Part shown: positions 1 to 13,872 of the stretch, piece after piece | Layout of the letters: each line of letters starts with the position of its first letter | How positions within the stretch are numbered: position 1 is the first letter of the stretch | Source: Flectonema sp. DT1601 | Taxonomy: Eukaryota; Euglenozoa; Diplonemea; Diplonemida; Diplonemidae | Assembly (NCBI GenBank): GCA_964019425.1 | Contig: OZ025844.1 | Location: forward strand, 124,001-188,000 | DNA: 64,000 bases | Direction of reading: 5' to 3' | Position numbers and translations under genes: made by a program | Notes under the pieces: generated by a model | Told to the model about the DNA's origin: nothing | Database searches by the model: none | Seen by the model: the letters and a program-made list of their open reading frames with translations, nothing else

Positions 1-1314
1 AAACCAGGCACAACTCAAAACCAAGACCTATTAGAAAACTTGATTAGAATATGAGCTCTATTACCGCCATTAATAGAGACACAAACCTTTGATACAACGG
101 GTTGTAATCTTCAACAGTGATAACCCCCAAAGTACAGGAGCTACCACCGAAGAAAACCCAATGTAACTTGTACTCTGGATATAAGTGAATCTTTTTATAA
201 AATAAAAGTGACAGCGACTCAAAAAAAAAAAAAAAAAAAACGCCTTAAAGTCATTGTGTGGAGGGGGGTGGAGGGAGGGTAACGGAATGCAAGAAGGGGG
301 CGTAATAAGAATCGCCAAAATAAAAAAAATAAAAGAAAATAAAGACTATCAAACAAGTTGAATAAAGAGGTAAAAGAATAAAAGACGGGTTTTGAATTTT
401 TCCCACGTCGATACCTTATTGGTTGTGGGTAAAGAAAAGCAAGTAGTAATCTAAACAAAATACAACAAGAGAGAAGAGATATCTGGGGTCTGGATAATGA
501 TAGAGAAGCAGCGCACAACAAATTAGAGTAGTTTGGCGACAAAGTCGAAGTCGTTGATTTTTATGACATATAAAAAATAAAACGTCAATCAAAGTGCTAA
601 AGAAAAAATAACATTATGAAAAAGAAAAAAAATAAAATAAATAAATAAATAAGTAAATAAATAAAAAGATTTTGTTTGTGATCCGTTGTAAAAAATTAAG
701 ACAAAAAAAAAAAAAAAAAAAAGATAACAAAAAATTAGTAAATCGTTTAGTCACAAATATACATTTGTTCTTTTTTTCTTCTTTTCTTTTTTTTTTTTTG
801 TTTGAATGTTTTTTTCCATTTTTGCTAGCAACTCCCACGTCTTCACTTTCTTTTTCCTTCTCCAATTTTCTTTTTGTAGATTTCAGCTTGATTGTACTTT
901 TTTTCTTGATTGAGATGAGAGGCTCTACCTGACAAATAGTTTATTTGTTTTTGTTTTTCTTGTTTTGCCGTTGCTTGTTTTGCCTCATGAATGGCCCATT
1001 ATATCGCAATTCAAAACAAAACCATGTCTACAGGTTGCTCAATTTTTTTTATTCTTCTTTTTTTTTTTTTTTTTTTTGATTATTGTTTGACTTTTTCTTA
1101 ACGCACTCGTAGGAACACAAAAAATGGTTTGCATTTTTTTTCCAGTAATGGTTTAGTTCGATGTGTTCGAAAAAAAAAATTAAAATTCAGAAAAAAAAAG
1201 AAGCTGACATCAATCGGCTACTTCGAATAGCAAAGTCAGTTTTCAACCAAAAGCCAGAGCAATAAATTATAACAAGCAGTAAGATTGTTTGAGAAGTAAT
1301 ATTGATAATGAAGT
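1..1314. other. Intergenic, no gene seen
   Basis: No convincing coding sequence on either strand. The stretch holds long poly(A) and poly(T) runs (for example 221-240, 704-722, 1059-1078) and an (AAAT)-like simple repeat around 630-668. The short open frames here are mostly runs of Lys or Phe codons from homopolymers and are not genes. Confidence 0.7.
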
Positions 1315-1902
1315 CTATTTCTCACTACAGCTAACATAGCAGCTTGAATTACATGAGAGAGAACAAGACTCACTTGTTGATTCATTTAAAAAGTCTTCTT
1401 CTTCAGCTAGTTGTTGTACCTTTGTGAGGATGCTTGTCAAATCACTGACGTCTGTTGGATTAGACTGAGGTGAGCATCCACCAAGTGTCACACCAGAGCT
1501 ACGGAACATCTCTAAGCTTGATTCTTCTTTGTTAAAGTTTAATGCACGCTTTGAATAAATGTGAGGATATTTGCAACCATCTCCGTTAGGACAATGCCCG
1601 GCAAAGAAGTCGAGGCATTTTTGAGTTCCGGTCAGTTTAGTCTTCCACAGAGTCTCACAGTTCATACACTCGAACACGTAATATCTCTTTTTTCTGATCT
1701 GAAGAGACCACCTGTTGTGAGAACACGGAGGAGAGTTTGTCGTAACCAATCTTCTACTGTCAGCAACAATATCTCTAGTTGAGGCTTCTTCTCCAGTCGG
1801 AGACTGTGGTACTTGCAATTGTGGAATCTGCTGTGATACTTGCTGAAAGTACATCTGCTGTGGGTATGCCTTTCCGGAGACAACGTAGACAGCGTTTTGC
1901 AT
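1315..1902 (-). CDS. CCCH-type zinc-finger protein, probable RNA-binding
   Basis: A 195-aa single-exon frame, ATG at 1902. The N-terminus is Gln/Tyr-rich and low complexity. The middle (about residues 60-90) has a spaced Cys/His set with a basic stretch (C, HNRW, then CMNC and a Trp). This is followed at about 95-112 by a clear C-x7-C-x5-C-x3-H finger (KC...HCPNGDGCKYPH). CCCH fingers normally bind single-stranded RNA. From memory, a C/H + CxxC + W block just before a CCCH finger occurs in small RNA-regulatory proteins of several protists; I could not check this by search. The C-terminal third is Ser/Glu/Cys-rich and probably disordered. A role in mRNA control is inferred from the finger only. 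Confidence 0.8.
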   Translation of the reverse strand: MQNAVYVVSGKAYPQQMYFQQVSQQIPQLQVPQSPTGEEASTRDIVADSRRLVTTNSPPCSHNRWSLQIRKKRYYVFECMNCETLWKTKLTGTQKCLDFFAGHCPNGDGCKYPHIYSKRALNFNKEESSLEMFRSSGVTLGGCSPQSNPTDVSDLTSILTKVQQLAEEEDFLNESTSESCSLSCNSSCYVSCSEK

Positions 1903-2417
1903 TATTATGGTTTTTGTTAAAAAATACTATTGCAAGAGAGAGGGGGAAAATGAGATGATTTTTAACAACAGCAATACATTAAAGATTAAGCAGAGGATAG
2001 TTCTAACGTTAGTCTCTTGACATATTGTAATAATACCTGTGATAAAAAACAGACACTTAAAAAAAACCAAAATAAAAAACCAAAATAATATGAGCTACGA
2101 GTTAAGACAATACACTGGCAGCAATGCATCGGAACTGACACTATGTTTTTTTTTTTTTTTTTTTGAATTTTTTTATTTAAAGTTAACAAATGTTCCGAAA
2201 ACCGTAATAAATAAGTCACCAGCAGCTTTGATAAGAAAAAAGACTTTGTCGAGGGAGAGGTATCTCCCATAACGTATCGAGGAACGTAACAGAGTGGTAC
2301 AGAGATCATAAGACTGACTTGTCTTCTAGTCTCATTTTCTTATTTGAATGCAGTGAAAGTAGTAGTTGCTTCCCAACTCGGAGATTGATTTTTTTCTCAC
2401 CATTCCAAATCGACATC
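1903..2417. other. Intergenic
   Basis: Short spacer between the CCCH gene and the last exon of its upstream neighbour. It contains a poly(T) run at about 2146-2164 and no supportable gene. Confidence 0.6.
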
Positions 2418-4300
2418 CTAGTCTTGTCTCTCAGCTTGCTTTTCGTAGTTGGTTTCACCACGCGTTAAATTTTTCTGTTATTATTTATTTTATTTTATTT
2501 TTTAAATCAATCAAGGAAATAATATAGCTGCGTAGGTCAGCCGAAGTCTTTTTATTTTCAGGCGCCTACTCAAAAAAATTCCGGAGCAGTAGAAAGTAAT
2601 AAAATTAAGTTACACACCTCACGTCTTCCCAGTTGGGTATCAACAGCTTCGTCAGACATGAGCTCTTGAAACTTTGTCTCGTCCTTGGCTCTTACGGCTG
2701 TTTCCAGTTGTGAAATACGAAGTCGTTCAACAAGAGGAATACTTGCGTCTTCAAGACCATCACGGTACTCTATCTCTTGTCCTTCTTCGTTGACTGTTTC
2801 TTCTTCTTCTGCTGCTGCTTGTTCTGAATTCTGGTCGGCGGTCTTTCCTTCCACTTCTACTTCAAAATCATCTTCAAAAGTAAAGTCAGTCTGAGAACCA
2901 CTCTTCAGATCAGGTACTAATGCTGCAAAAGGACCTTCTGCTAACTCCCGTTGTCTTCTGGAGTACCAGGATGGAAGATGTAGACCTTCAGCAGCAGCGC
3001 GTTCTATTTCATAACGTAGAATTGGTCGATAAGTCTCATCGTAGTATTCATTTGGATGAGAAGGGGCAGCTATTGTTAAGTCTTCAGATTGTAAGATAAC
3101 TGATTTCGGAGCTTTCAGTTCTGACATCACTGTTTGGACTGCTTCCTGAGACTGTTCAGCCTCCGTAACGGCGTCTGATAACTCGCTGAACGATTTCGGG
3201 TTGTGAACATCAATATTCTCATTGAGATAATACCAAAGCATGTCAGCAGCAGCATTTGCTATGTAATTCCTCAACGTCGGGACCCCAGCCATTAAAGTAT
3301 GTCTAACTGACGGAACTTGATGAAAATAGATTCCCTCATCGATATTTTCTTCACGAAGTCTGTCCGGCTGACTGTACCACCAGGCTTGCTGAGCTTTAAA
3401 TGCAGGGAACGCATTGTGAGTACGAGAAATAAGTTCAGCATTCTTACTGCTAATAGGATGACGCGGAGCGTTGGTAAGTAGTTGAGATCTCGACCAATGA
3501 TTAGTATACAGCATGATATGTCGTGGATCAGCTGCGAGTTTTTCGAACAAGTATCCATACATGAGAGCAGACCCAAGAATCTCATTTGGGTCTTCTTCCT
3601 TAATACGTAACGCTAAGTTATAACCCGCGTGTCTAAATAAAGTGAATGCTTGTGTTGGAGTTAGACATTTCGGATATCCATCAATAGACTCATGATATTG
3701 AAACCAAGGACATAAAGACTCAAACCATTCATCAGGAGGAGGATCTTTGATATTTAGAAGATGTAATGCTGTATTTTTAATTCCCTTAATAACGGCTTGC
3801 ATTGGGAAGTAGTGAAGTGTGTGCAATTCTAATGCAGTCATTTTACACTTAACAGCGTACATAAGCCATAGATAATCATAAGGGTACACCTCTCTATCAG
3901 GTCTAAGTTCCTCTGTTCTAACTTTCCATCGTGATAGCTGATTATATTCGAGTTCTGCTTTTCGTGCAGTTGCTTTTCGGATATCGTCGACATAGTGTTC
4001 CCATTTTGATGGAATTTTTTCGACGGTGTTGTTGTTTTCAAGGTCGTCCAACATTTCTATTTGACGCTCTCTCGAAGCTTTGTAAGCCTCTTCTCGTACA
4101 TTAAACAATCGACTCTGACGCATGAGTAACATTGGATCATCCGTACTCGTATTCATCTCAATGAAAGGATTGCGATCAATATTTAATTGTTTTTTATTAA
4201 CAAACCATGAGTCATGAAGCTCTCCACGCAAACTATCAGGTTTAAAAACATTGCTACTGACTTTCTTTAATTTCGAATATTGTCTTCCCAAAGTACTCAT
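2418..4300 (-). CDS. Unrecognised conserved-looking protein, 579 aa, two exons
   Basis: Exon 1 is 2618-4300 and exon 2 is 2418-2474. The 143-nt intron starts GTGTGT and ends AACAG; joining the exons keeps phase 0 and adds 18 residues before TAG. Without splicing the frame runs on into low-quality sequence, so I prefer the spliced end. The protein is soluble, with no signal peptide or membrane helix. It is rich in Trp, Tyr, His and Pro up to about residue 430, then has an acidic tail (Glu-rich, about 460-525) and a short charged end. The aromatic, basic N-terminal half would suit a structural subunit of a large complex such as a mitochondrial ribosome or respiratory assembly, but I do not recognise the family and assign no function. 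Confidence 0.8.
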
Positions 4301-4700
4301 GTTTCGTGATATCTTTTATGTGGTATGAAAAAATATTGTTTATATTTAAGAAAAGGGGATAAAATTGAATACTACTTCTTTACATCATAATAAGTTCTCT
4401 AATGAGAGAGGGGAAACAATAGAATATTCAATACCATCAGATTGGTTTGAAAATTTTGTTTATAGAAAAAGACGCAGCTCCATTTCAGTTACTTGTAACC
4501 TTCGATTTGCTTGTAGTTATCTTTTTTTTTCAAGTCTTGAAAATGTGCTTTTTGTTTGCGTTTGACATCTGTACAACTTAAAAAGAGAAGAAGAGGAAAA
4601 AAAAGAAACGGGAGTAAAAACTACAGGATGAGACCCCGAGGGATTCATGCCTCAGTAAAAAGAAAAATGGACGAACGTTGAAAAATAGGAGAAAAAAAAA
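4301..4700. other. Intergenic
   Basis: About 400 bases between the beta-tubulin stop and the upstream start of the 579-aa protein gene. A purine-rich patch follows 4580. I see no gene. Confidence 0.55.
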
Positions 4701-6166
<1,466 letters not shown>

Positions 6167-6319
6167 TTAATTTTTTAAATACGACAAGAACAACCATCAT
6201 CTCAATAAGTAGTGTAATATGTCTGTACGAGACAAGAGGGATGGGAGACTTTTTATATTAGGAACTGGCGGCTACAAATAACAAACAACTGATGAGAACT
6301 TCCCAAAACAGTCATAAGA

Positions 6320-6572
6320 TCAGCTTTCCTTATACCATGTAGAAGAAGCGTTTGGTGTTCTGTACGTGTAACCATCATGCTGTTTTTTTTTTTTTTTTCT
6401 CCCGAAGTTAAAATAACATTAACATATGACTATAGCAGACCTTACACGTTCCATTACGGTATCCCTTCGACAAAGTGTTTAATGCGGAATCAGCGTTCGA
6501 AGACATAAAAGACTTCTGATAGCATTCTTTTCCATCTTTGCTTTCTGTGAACAGAGTCACAGGCAGCACCAT
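6320..6572 (-). CDS. Small candidate protein, 54-63 aa
   Basis: An ATG at 6572 opens a frame of 54 codons ending TAA at 6408, with ordinary amino-acid composition unlike the poly-Lys/Phe shadows around it. Alternatively, splicing 6441-6572 to 6320-6379 (donor GTCTGC, acceptor AAACAG after an A-run) replaces the last 10 residues with a 19-residue hydrophilic end (HDGYTYRTP...) and gives 63 aa. The second exon reads like protein, but the donor departs from the GTATGT/GTGTGT seen elsewhere here. The product would be hydrophilic with two or three Cys, no signal peptide and no recognised domain. It follows the strand of all other genes. It could still be a chance frame. Confidence 0.35.
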
Positions 6573-7098
6573 TTTTTTAATTTCTCAGGTCGGTTGTGTA
6601 AATACTGTTTTTGACCAGAAAAATAAAAATTATCTCAAGCGTCACGCGTCACGTCACACAGCACAACTACAATAAAACAGTATAGTAAGCTTCATTCAAA
6701 AAGAACATTATTCCCCCCCCCCTAAGAGCTGTCTGTGAGAGTGAAAAATGATATAAACTTTTTAAATATAAAAAAAAATATTACCAAGAAAGTAAAGGTC
6801 AACTATCTATGTCTGCACACAAAAAAGTATTCGCGCAATGGTTCTTTTTTTCTTGGGGTAAAAGGGAGTACGGGTTTTTGGTTTTTTCTCTTTTTGTTTC
6901 CTTTTTTTTTTTTTTTTTAGATACGGGAAAAATTAGGTAAATCATAAATTTGTAATATTTTGCCTATCTGAATCTGATTATTAACAAAATGCAGCAAATA
7001 GAGACGTTTTGTCGAGCTGGGGAACGACACAACTAGTCTCTCTTGCAAACTTTGCTTTTTTTTTTGGGTGAAGTCTTCTAGCTGTGAGATTTTCTTTG

Positions 7099-7129
<31 letters not shown>

Positions 7130-7335
7130 CCTCTCTCTTTTCTTTGCTGAAGTAGTCTATGTATCTCTCCAGGTACGATTTTTTTCTTCTTTTTTTATTT
7201 ATATCTGTTTATTAGGAAAAACAAATCGATGCACAACAAAAAAAAAAAAGGAAAAAAAAATAACAATTGTATTGTGCATCCTGGATAGCTGCCAAAAAAA
7301 AGAATGAGCAAACAGCTATCCTGAAGTTAAGTACG

Positions 7336-7371
<36 letters not shown>

Positions 7372-7676
7372 GAGAAAAAAATTAAGGGGTGAAAAAAAAA
7401 AAAAAAAAAAAACCTTTTTTACGTAATATTATTATCGTATTATTAGCAAGACTTAAAAAGCAAGATACAACTATATTAGAAATCAGAGGGCATTTTCAAG
7501 CAGCACCAAAAAACATTCAACGTAAAACGAAGAACAGAAAGACACCAAGGAGAGCTATTGGTAACTGAGAGTCGATAATAACGTTGAAAAGAATCGCAAA
7601 AATATTTCCAATTCAAATTACAAAATGTCATAAATCGCCAGGCGGCACAACCGAATCGACGCACTATCACCTTAAG

Positions 7677-7707
<31 letters not shown>

Positions 7708-8781
7708 TTTTTTTTTTTTTTTTTTTTTTAAAATTATTATTTCTGAAACTGATTTTCTACAAACAACAAAAAACGAACAACAGAAAAAAAAAGGGAATGG
7801 AAAAAGGAGGGGAGATAACCAAACAATGACTGCAAGCTTGTGGCTCTCTAAAAAAGAGAACCTGTATTTGGTGTCCTCGAAAACAACATGATCCTTTCAG
7901 AGAAAATTCCACTACCAGTGTGTACTAACGGGCAGGAAACTTGGCCACAGGTGTTGTTCTTCTTTTTTCTTTTTTTTGGAGCGGGAAGGGGGGGGGGGAT
8001 GAAAAATAACAGGGTTAAAAGGGAGGAAGAATAAACAAAAAAAATAAAAAAAAACATAAAAAAAAAAAAACACTGGCAAAAAAAAGAAAGTCAGCAATCA
8101 ATCTCTTTATTCAGAACTTCATTTAAAAAAGGTCACAACTTGATTGCAGTTTTATTCTTTTTTTCCTTTCCAGTTTTGATCTTACAAAGCGAGGAACAGT
8201 GTAGTGACGCCTATTTAGTCCTAATCGAAAATACCACAGCGACTATGATTCTTACTCTTTCGTAGCGTGCCTTAGGACTAGCCTGAAGCCAATGATGTCC
8301 TCACTAAATAAGTAATGAAAACAACACCGACATTAAGGCTGATAAGGCTAAGGGGAGAAATTTGGGAAAAAGGCTTTGGAGACAGGAGGGGGAAAAAATA
8401 TTTACTTTACGAACATAAAAATACAAAAGACGTTGGTGACAATCACAAAGATGTGTAGCTTTTTTTTTTTTTTTTTTTTTTTTCTTCCTCCTGTATTGAC
8501 CATAATGGCGAGTTTAACTAGCCAAACTAAAAAAAAAAAAACAATAAAAAAAAAAAATTCATATTTTTATAAAGCTCATGATAATCATTAGGATACCAGT
8601 CACTGAACACTGCGGACATAACATGTACTTGTCAGGCTCTGACTGGTGTGTTGTTTCTCGCAGGTGATAGCAATCCGTAAGAGGCTGTTTGCTCTTTTTT
8701 TAAAGAGTTACAAACATCCACTCAATCTAAGTAGTCATCACTACACTATAACAATTAGCCGCAGTAAGCCATTTATTCTTT
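6573..8781. other. Gene-free, homopolymer-rich interval
   Basis: 2.2 kb without a supportable gene. It holds some of the longest poly(A)/poly(T) blocks in the window (about 7106-7128, 7335-7363, 7677-7730, 8460-8483), an A-run followed directly by a T-run at about 7677-7729 that could fold into a hairpin, and short poly(C)/poly(G) runs (6713-6722, 7988-7999). Confidence 0.6.
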
Positions 8782-11104
8782 CTAACTAACACTGCCAAAG
8801 GACTGTACAAGACGACAATCACGAGGCGGAACTAACAACCCAGTGACAGGAGTTGAACATTCAAAATATCCCAATCCATCATGTAGATTTCTAGGTGGTG
8901 GTCCCTTCACAGAACGAGATACTTCAATTCCAATCATAACAGTGCCGCCTTCCTCTGCCGCAACCCTTCCATAAAACTTTACGTGACCTTCTACTTGAGA
9001 AGAATCAATCTTATTACTATACATAACAACGTCTCCTATACTGAATGGCTTTAGTGATGAAGTAGATGCTGGTGCCGCCTTACCCGGACTTGAGGCTCCG
9101 AGCGTTGATGAAAACGTCTTTGGGATAACGGCGCGTTGAGGCGAAGTAGTTCTGTTGTTGATTATATTTTGTTCTCTTTGTTAAGCAACACAAGGATTCT
9201 CAGAGACGATTCTGACCATCACATTAAATGAAATTCCAATTCACACCCATCTTTCCTCAGTCAGAGTATGTGATATCTCAACGAGGAGTAAATACATACG
9301 GTATTCTTCTACCGCGAGGTGTAATCTTTTTCGGTGGCGTTGAGGTTCTTAGACCAGAAGATGTAACACCTCTTGAGGAAGGAAGCGCGCGAGATGGAGT
9401 GACTCTACCAGACAAGGCTGCCTTGCTGGGGGAGTCTGGTCTCGACAAGCGGAAGTTTTTAGAAGAAGATAATTTAGTTACCGGACCAGGGCTAAGAGTT
9501 CGAGGCTTAACTCCATGAACAGATGAGACATTAACAGGTGAACCATATCCAGAAGAATCATGACTTCTCATTGAAGAGGACGCAACAGCTGTTGGGGACG
9601 ATGATCGAATTGGTGGTTTTCTTGTCAGACTCGGTGAGCTACTCGCCTTACCTCTTACCCAAGAAGCTGGACTAACATTTCGATGAGCAGCACTTGGGGT
9701 TGGAGATCTTCTTTGGAATCCTCCGACATCAATCGACTTCGCTGATCTCAAAGACTTCTTCAGTCCATTTCCTCTCTCTGAGTCTGTTAGTCTAGCTGCC
9801 AGAGAGTTGGCTTCCTTTTGAAGATCATCGATGCTGATTATTATTATTATTATTGTTGTTGTTGGTGTTTAATGAAATACGAAACAACGATAAGAAGAAA
9901 TTTTAAAAAACATACTGAGCACGCAACTTCTGAATTGTCTGATCACTTTCTTCCAAGGCATATGCCTGAGTTTTACAACAGTGTACGAGGGTATCACGAT
10001 CCTGTTGTTGTGTTTTAAGTGTTTTCTTGTTAGTTATAACCAAACACTAAGTTAGATAGCACATACCATCGAAGCGTAGTCGGTCTTCACTCCACGAGGT
10101 GAAAGTGCTACCTCATCAGCAGCAAACCATGGAGCATCAAGAATATCTCTAATGTCCATTCTCTTCTTTGGTTCCTTTTGGAGAAGTCTCTCAAGTAAAT
10201 CGACTGCTTCTTGAGAGCAGCTCTGTGGCATTTCAATCTCTTCGGGTGAACAGAGAAGATCGCGGATTCCCTTTTCAGTGACATCCTTACCAATTGAAAA
10301 TGGGAATACACCTGCCAACATAACATACAAACAAACACCCAGTGACCACACATCAGAAATGTAATCATCGTATGGGATCTGATCAAAGTGACCGTTGTAC
10401 AGTTCAGGAGCTGCGTACCGAAGGGTACCAACTAACTCTGTACCCATCTCGTCAGCAGAGCAGCGGAAGTTTGTTTTGTGGATTCGCGCAAGTCCAAAGT
10501 CGGTTAGTTTTACTTTATAATCTTCTGAGAGTAACATGTTCTCGGGTTTTATATCTCTGTGAGAAACACCATTTTGATGACAGCAAACTAGTGCCTCAGT
10601 CATCATCGAGAAGTATCGTCTTGAAGTTGATTCAGAGATCCGGTTTCCATCACATTCAAGAATAGCATCACAAAGATCTCCATTAGATAGAGACTCGAGG
10701 ATCACATAGTAGTCGCTGTCCACGTCAAGTAGCTCAACGAATTCAACAATATTTTTGTGTTTAGGAATGTGTTTTAATACAGCGACTTCTTGTAATACCT
10801 CGTTATCATTCGCACAAACGAATTTGTTTAAGGATGATTTACTTACAATCTTAGCTACTTGTTCCCTTCCAGATAATAATTCGAAAGCTGGTTTCACAAC
10901 AGACCATGCCCCCCGTCCTACCACAGTATCTTCTATTCTGTATCCTCCAACTATTTCAGTTTTTTGTCTCGTTCTATAGTTAGGACTTCTCTCTCTTTTT
11001 TTATTTATCGCTTTCCAATAATTCTTCTGAGATGGTTGAAAACTTCTACTTCTTGGTTGGCCCCTCTTTGGGACTGCTGGAGAGCCCGTTTTTGTAGGCG
11101 GCAT
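8782..11104 (-). CDS. Protein kinase with coiled segment and C-terminal CAP-Gly domain
   Basis: Four exons by hand splicing: 10067-11104, 9916-10001, 9300-9833 and 8782-9151. Three introns have GTATG donors, and phases 0, 2 and 2 close to 676 codons (675 aa). The N-terminus is basic. The kinase domain spans about residues 55-330: glycine loop GRGAWS (63-68), Lys85, HRDIKPEN (182-189), DFG (202-204), APE (232-234). It resembles CAMK-like Ser/Thr kinases and has all catalytic residues. A short helical segment follows, then a Ser/Pro/Arg-rich basic stretch of about 170 residues like those of microtubule-binding proteins, then a CAP-Gly domain (about 588-675). The usual GKNDG tubulin-tail motif is altered to NLHDG, with the following GYFEC kept. 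Expected role: phosphorylation at microtubules or plus ends (inference). Confidence 0.85.
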
Positions 11105-11406
11105 AGTGTTATCTGATGCCCTGTTTGTGATTTAAAAAAAATATATAAATTAACACAGTGAACCTAAAATAACAACTCACATTTTTACTGGAGTCCCTGT
11201 ATCAAATGTTGAATTGAAGTAAATAGCTAACGAACGACTACCTCACACAAAAAGATCTCTAATTAAGGACGGAGATACACTACGTCCATGTGTAAAGTGA
11301 ATGTAAATTGCTCAGGGAACCTGAAAGGAGACTTTTTTGAACAAACCAAAAAAAAAAAAACAATAAAAGGAACGAACAAACACATAAAGTAATGTAGTGA
11401 CGTTTT
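11105..11406. other. Intergenic
   Basis: Spacer between the kinase-CAP-Gly start and the stop of the coiled-coil gene. No features seen apart from a short A-run near 11350. Confidence 0.5.
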
Positions 11407-12970
11407 TTAACTGACATTTTCTGTCCAAGTCTTCCACCGTTCCCACAACTCGTCGATATCGAGATCTGGTGCGGAGTCTTCAGCAGTCCGCTTTCCTTCT
11501 CCTGCTAAGGTTCCTTGATCTTCTTCGAACAGCAGTTGAAGGACTCTCTCTTTACTGAGGACTCGTTCAACTATTCGTCTTCTGTCATCTTCAGCGAATA
11601 CGAGTTCTTCCTTTTCGCATCCCTGTTTTGATATCAGTTCCTGACGTCGTTGATTTATTCCTTCTTTAAGAAATACCTGTTTGTTGTTATGTGAAAGTTA
11701 TTCCCCCAAGGATGTTAGAGTTCTGGTTGAATGCACACCTCTAGTTCAGTTCTGTGTGATAGCGCAGCTAAATGTGCTGCTCGGACACCTTGTAGATTCT
11801 TTCTTTCTATTTCAAGTAATGCTTGACCTCTTTGAAGGGCATCTTCAAAGCGTGATAACTTCTCCGTTTCAGAAATCTTTCCTCCAGACGTTGCTTCAGC
11901 AAATGAATTAAGCATGAACCCTTCCAATTCTACTCGTGTTGCAGTTGGCCCGTCTGGGTCTGCTTGTGATTTTTGCATTGCAGCAATTTCCGACTCCAGT
12001 TCATGAATTTGTATCTTCAGTCTCTCATTGTGCTGTTTTGGTTGAGTTTAATTTATATATTCTCTGAGGAGGTTTGGTTTTGTATATAATATAACGAATA
12101 TCATACCTGTTTTACAATGTTAGATTCTTTGATTAAGAATTTTTTATCGTCTTCCTGGGCAGAGTATTCCACGCGTAAGGCTTTATTAAGTTCTGTTAGC
12201 TTTCTGTTTGTCACGTGTTTTGATTCGGTTTTTGCAAGTTTTCGATCAAGCTCATCCTGAAGTTTTTTATTTTTTTTAACCCATTCTCCAGTTTTGTTTT
12301 GACCACTGCGGCGTTCTTCGTCGAGTTCCTGGGCCTTTGATTCAATTTGACGGATGAAAGCATCTTCCATGACGTTCTTTTCTTCAGCAGCTTGCTGTTC
12401 AGCAATACCTTTAAGTCTCGATATCTCTGATTGAATCTGAGAATTAATCCCCTGAAGTGAAGACATGCTTTCATTTCCATGCATTCGAGTCATCACATTA
12501 TGATCGAGTTGTCTCTGAAGAGTTGATATTTCATTCACGAAACGTTGGTTGGTACAAACAGCCTTGTCCTGAATGTATTCCGCAACCTGAGTCAGAGCGT
12601 CATTTTGCTTTCGAAGTGTTTTCTTAAGTCGTTCAAATTTCTGTAATTTGTCTTTTGCTTTTTCTTGTTCGGCACCCTTCCCAAACCCTCCTCTCATCTT
12701 GTCTAATGCATTTAGCACTCCCTTTCCTGGTCCATCTTTTATTGGTGATTTTACTTTTCCACTACCTTGGGTGCCACTCAAGTCAGTTACTCGCTTGCCT
12801 GACTTCTGTTGAGCGTTGTTTTCAGTTCCTTTTTTCTGAACTGATTCTTCACCTCCAACTGTTTCAGGAGTAAAATCCTTTAAGGCTTTCTCAAGTTTTT
12901 CTACATAGTCACCGCTCCTCTTTCCTTTGGTGTTCTGTCCTACGAGACCTCGACGAAGCCGGGCAGCCAT
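11407..12970 (-). CDS. Coiled-coil protein, 475 aa, three exons
   Basis: Exons 12107-12970, 11739-12032 and 11407-11676 join in phase 0 at both junctions. Donors are GTATGA and GTGTGC; acceptors are AAAACAG and AAACAG. The first ~110 residues are basic, Gly/Lys-rich and probably disordered. From about 110 to 400 the protein is almost continuous heptad-like coiled coil (Leu/Ile with Glu, Lys, Gln). The last ~90 residues are helical and acidic and end in a Trp-rich segment (ELWERWKTWTENVS). There is no signal peptide or membrane helix. The pattern fits a cytoskeletal or basal-body/axonemal scaffold, which its kinase-CAP-Gly neighbour would suit, but I cannot assign a family. Confidence 0.85.
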
Positions 12971-13872
12971 CTCGACTACCTAATGATAAGAAGATACTGT
13001 AAGTGTCACATGAATTGCACTGGAAGCTATCACTGTCAATTCATTACCGTCAGATACGTAGAAAATACCAACTCACCAACTGACTTGTGATTGAAATGCA
13101 AAAAAGCGCCTAAAAAAAGTTAGGAGGAAAACGACATCTAAAAATGTCATATTGAGCAAGTTACTGAACTATGCCAATCAATGTTAAACACAATTCTATA
13201 TCATCGCAAAAAGAGGTGGGAATTATTCTCGAGAACAGTTACCAACAAATGACAAAAGCGTTAAAACAAACGTGGAGAGCCACTTTCAAATAGTGCTCAT
13301 TATTGGTATATTTTCGTTAACTCAGTTCGAAGAAAATAGGAAAACAAAAAAAGATATAAAAATCAGTACTGAAGCGTTTCAAAAAACAATTCACTGAAAT
13401 GAGATCGACAACAATAACGGCAGTTTTTTCTTCTCTTCAAACGGCTGGAAAATGAGCGGCGGGGGACTCATCGCAGTGGAAGAAACATATTCTGTGAAGG
13501 TCCGAATTACTATGTTGTTAGACTTTATGAAGTTACTACACAACATATGCAAATCAATATCCGAAAAAACTTGTGAGGCTAGTAGGAAAATGACATCAAC
13601 AGTGTCACATTGAGATGGAAAAAGAAAAAATAATGAGAGGGAAATAAAAAAGAGAGGGAAAAAGTTAGCTCAGAGACTAACAACTAGCTAATTTGCGTTA
13701 TAAATGAATGAGGCCTGCGAGCAGACACGAAGGAGAAAATGAAAACTGAAATAACAATACAGCATGAAGGTGTTCATCCTGATTGCTTTCAATTAATAAG
13801 AATGTACACAAGAAAACTCTTTTTGTATTTTCAGTATTTTTATCAAGAGAGTTAAGACTGGAGAAGGGAGAA
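12971..13872. other. Intergenic
   Basis: 900 bases, less homopolymer-rich than most spacers here. I found no coding exon on either strand and no recognisable RNA gene. Confidence 0.5.

Noticed and set aside
8782-9751. CAP-Gly and Ser-rich frames as separate small genes
   Set aside because: Donor and acceptor phases link them without gaps to the kinase exons.
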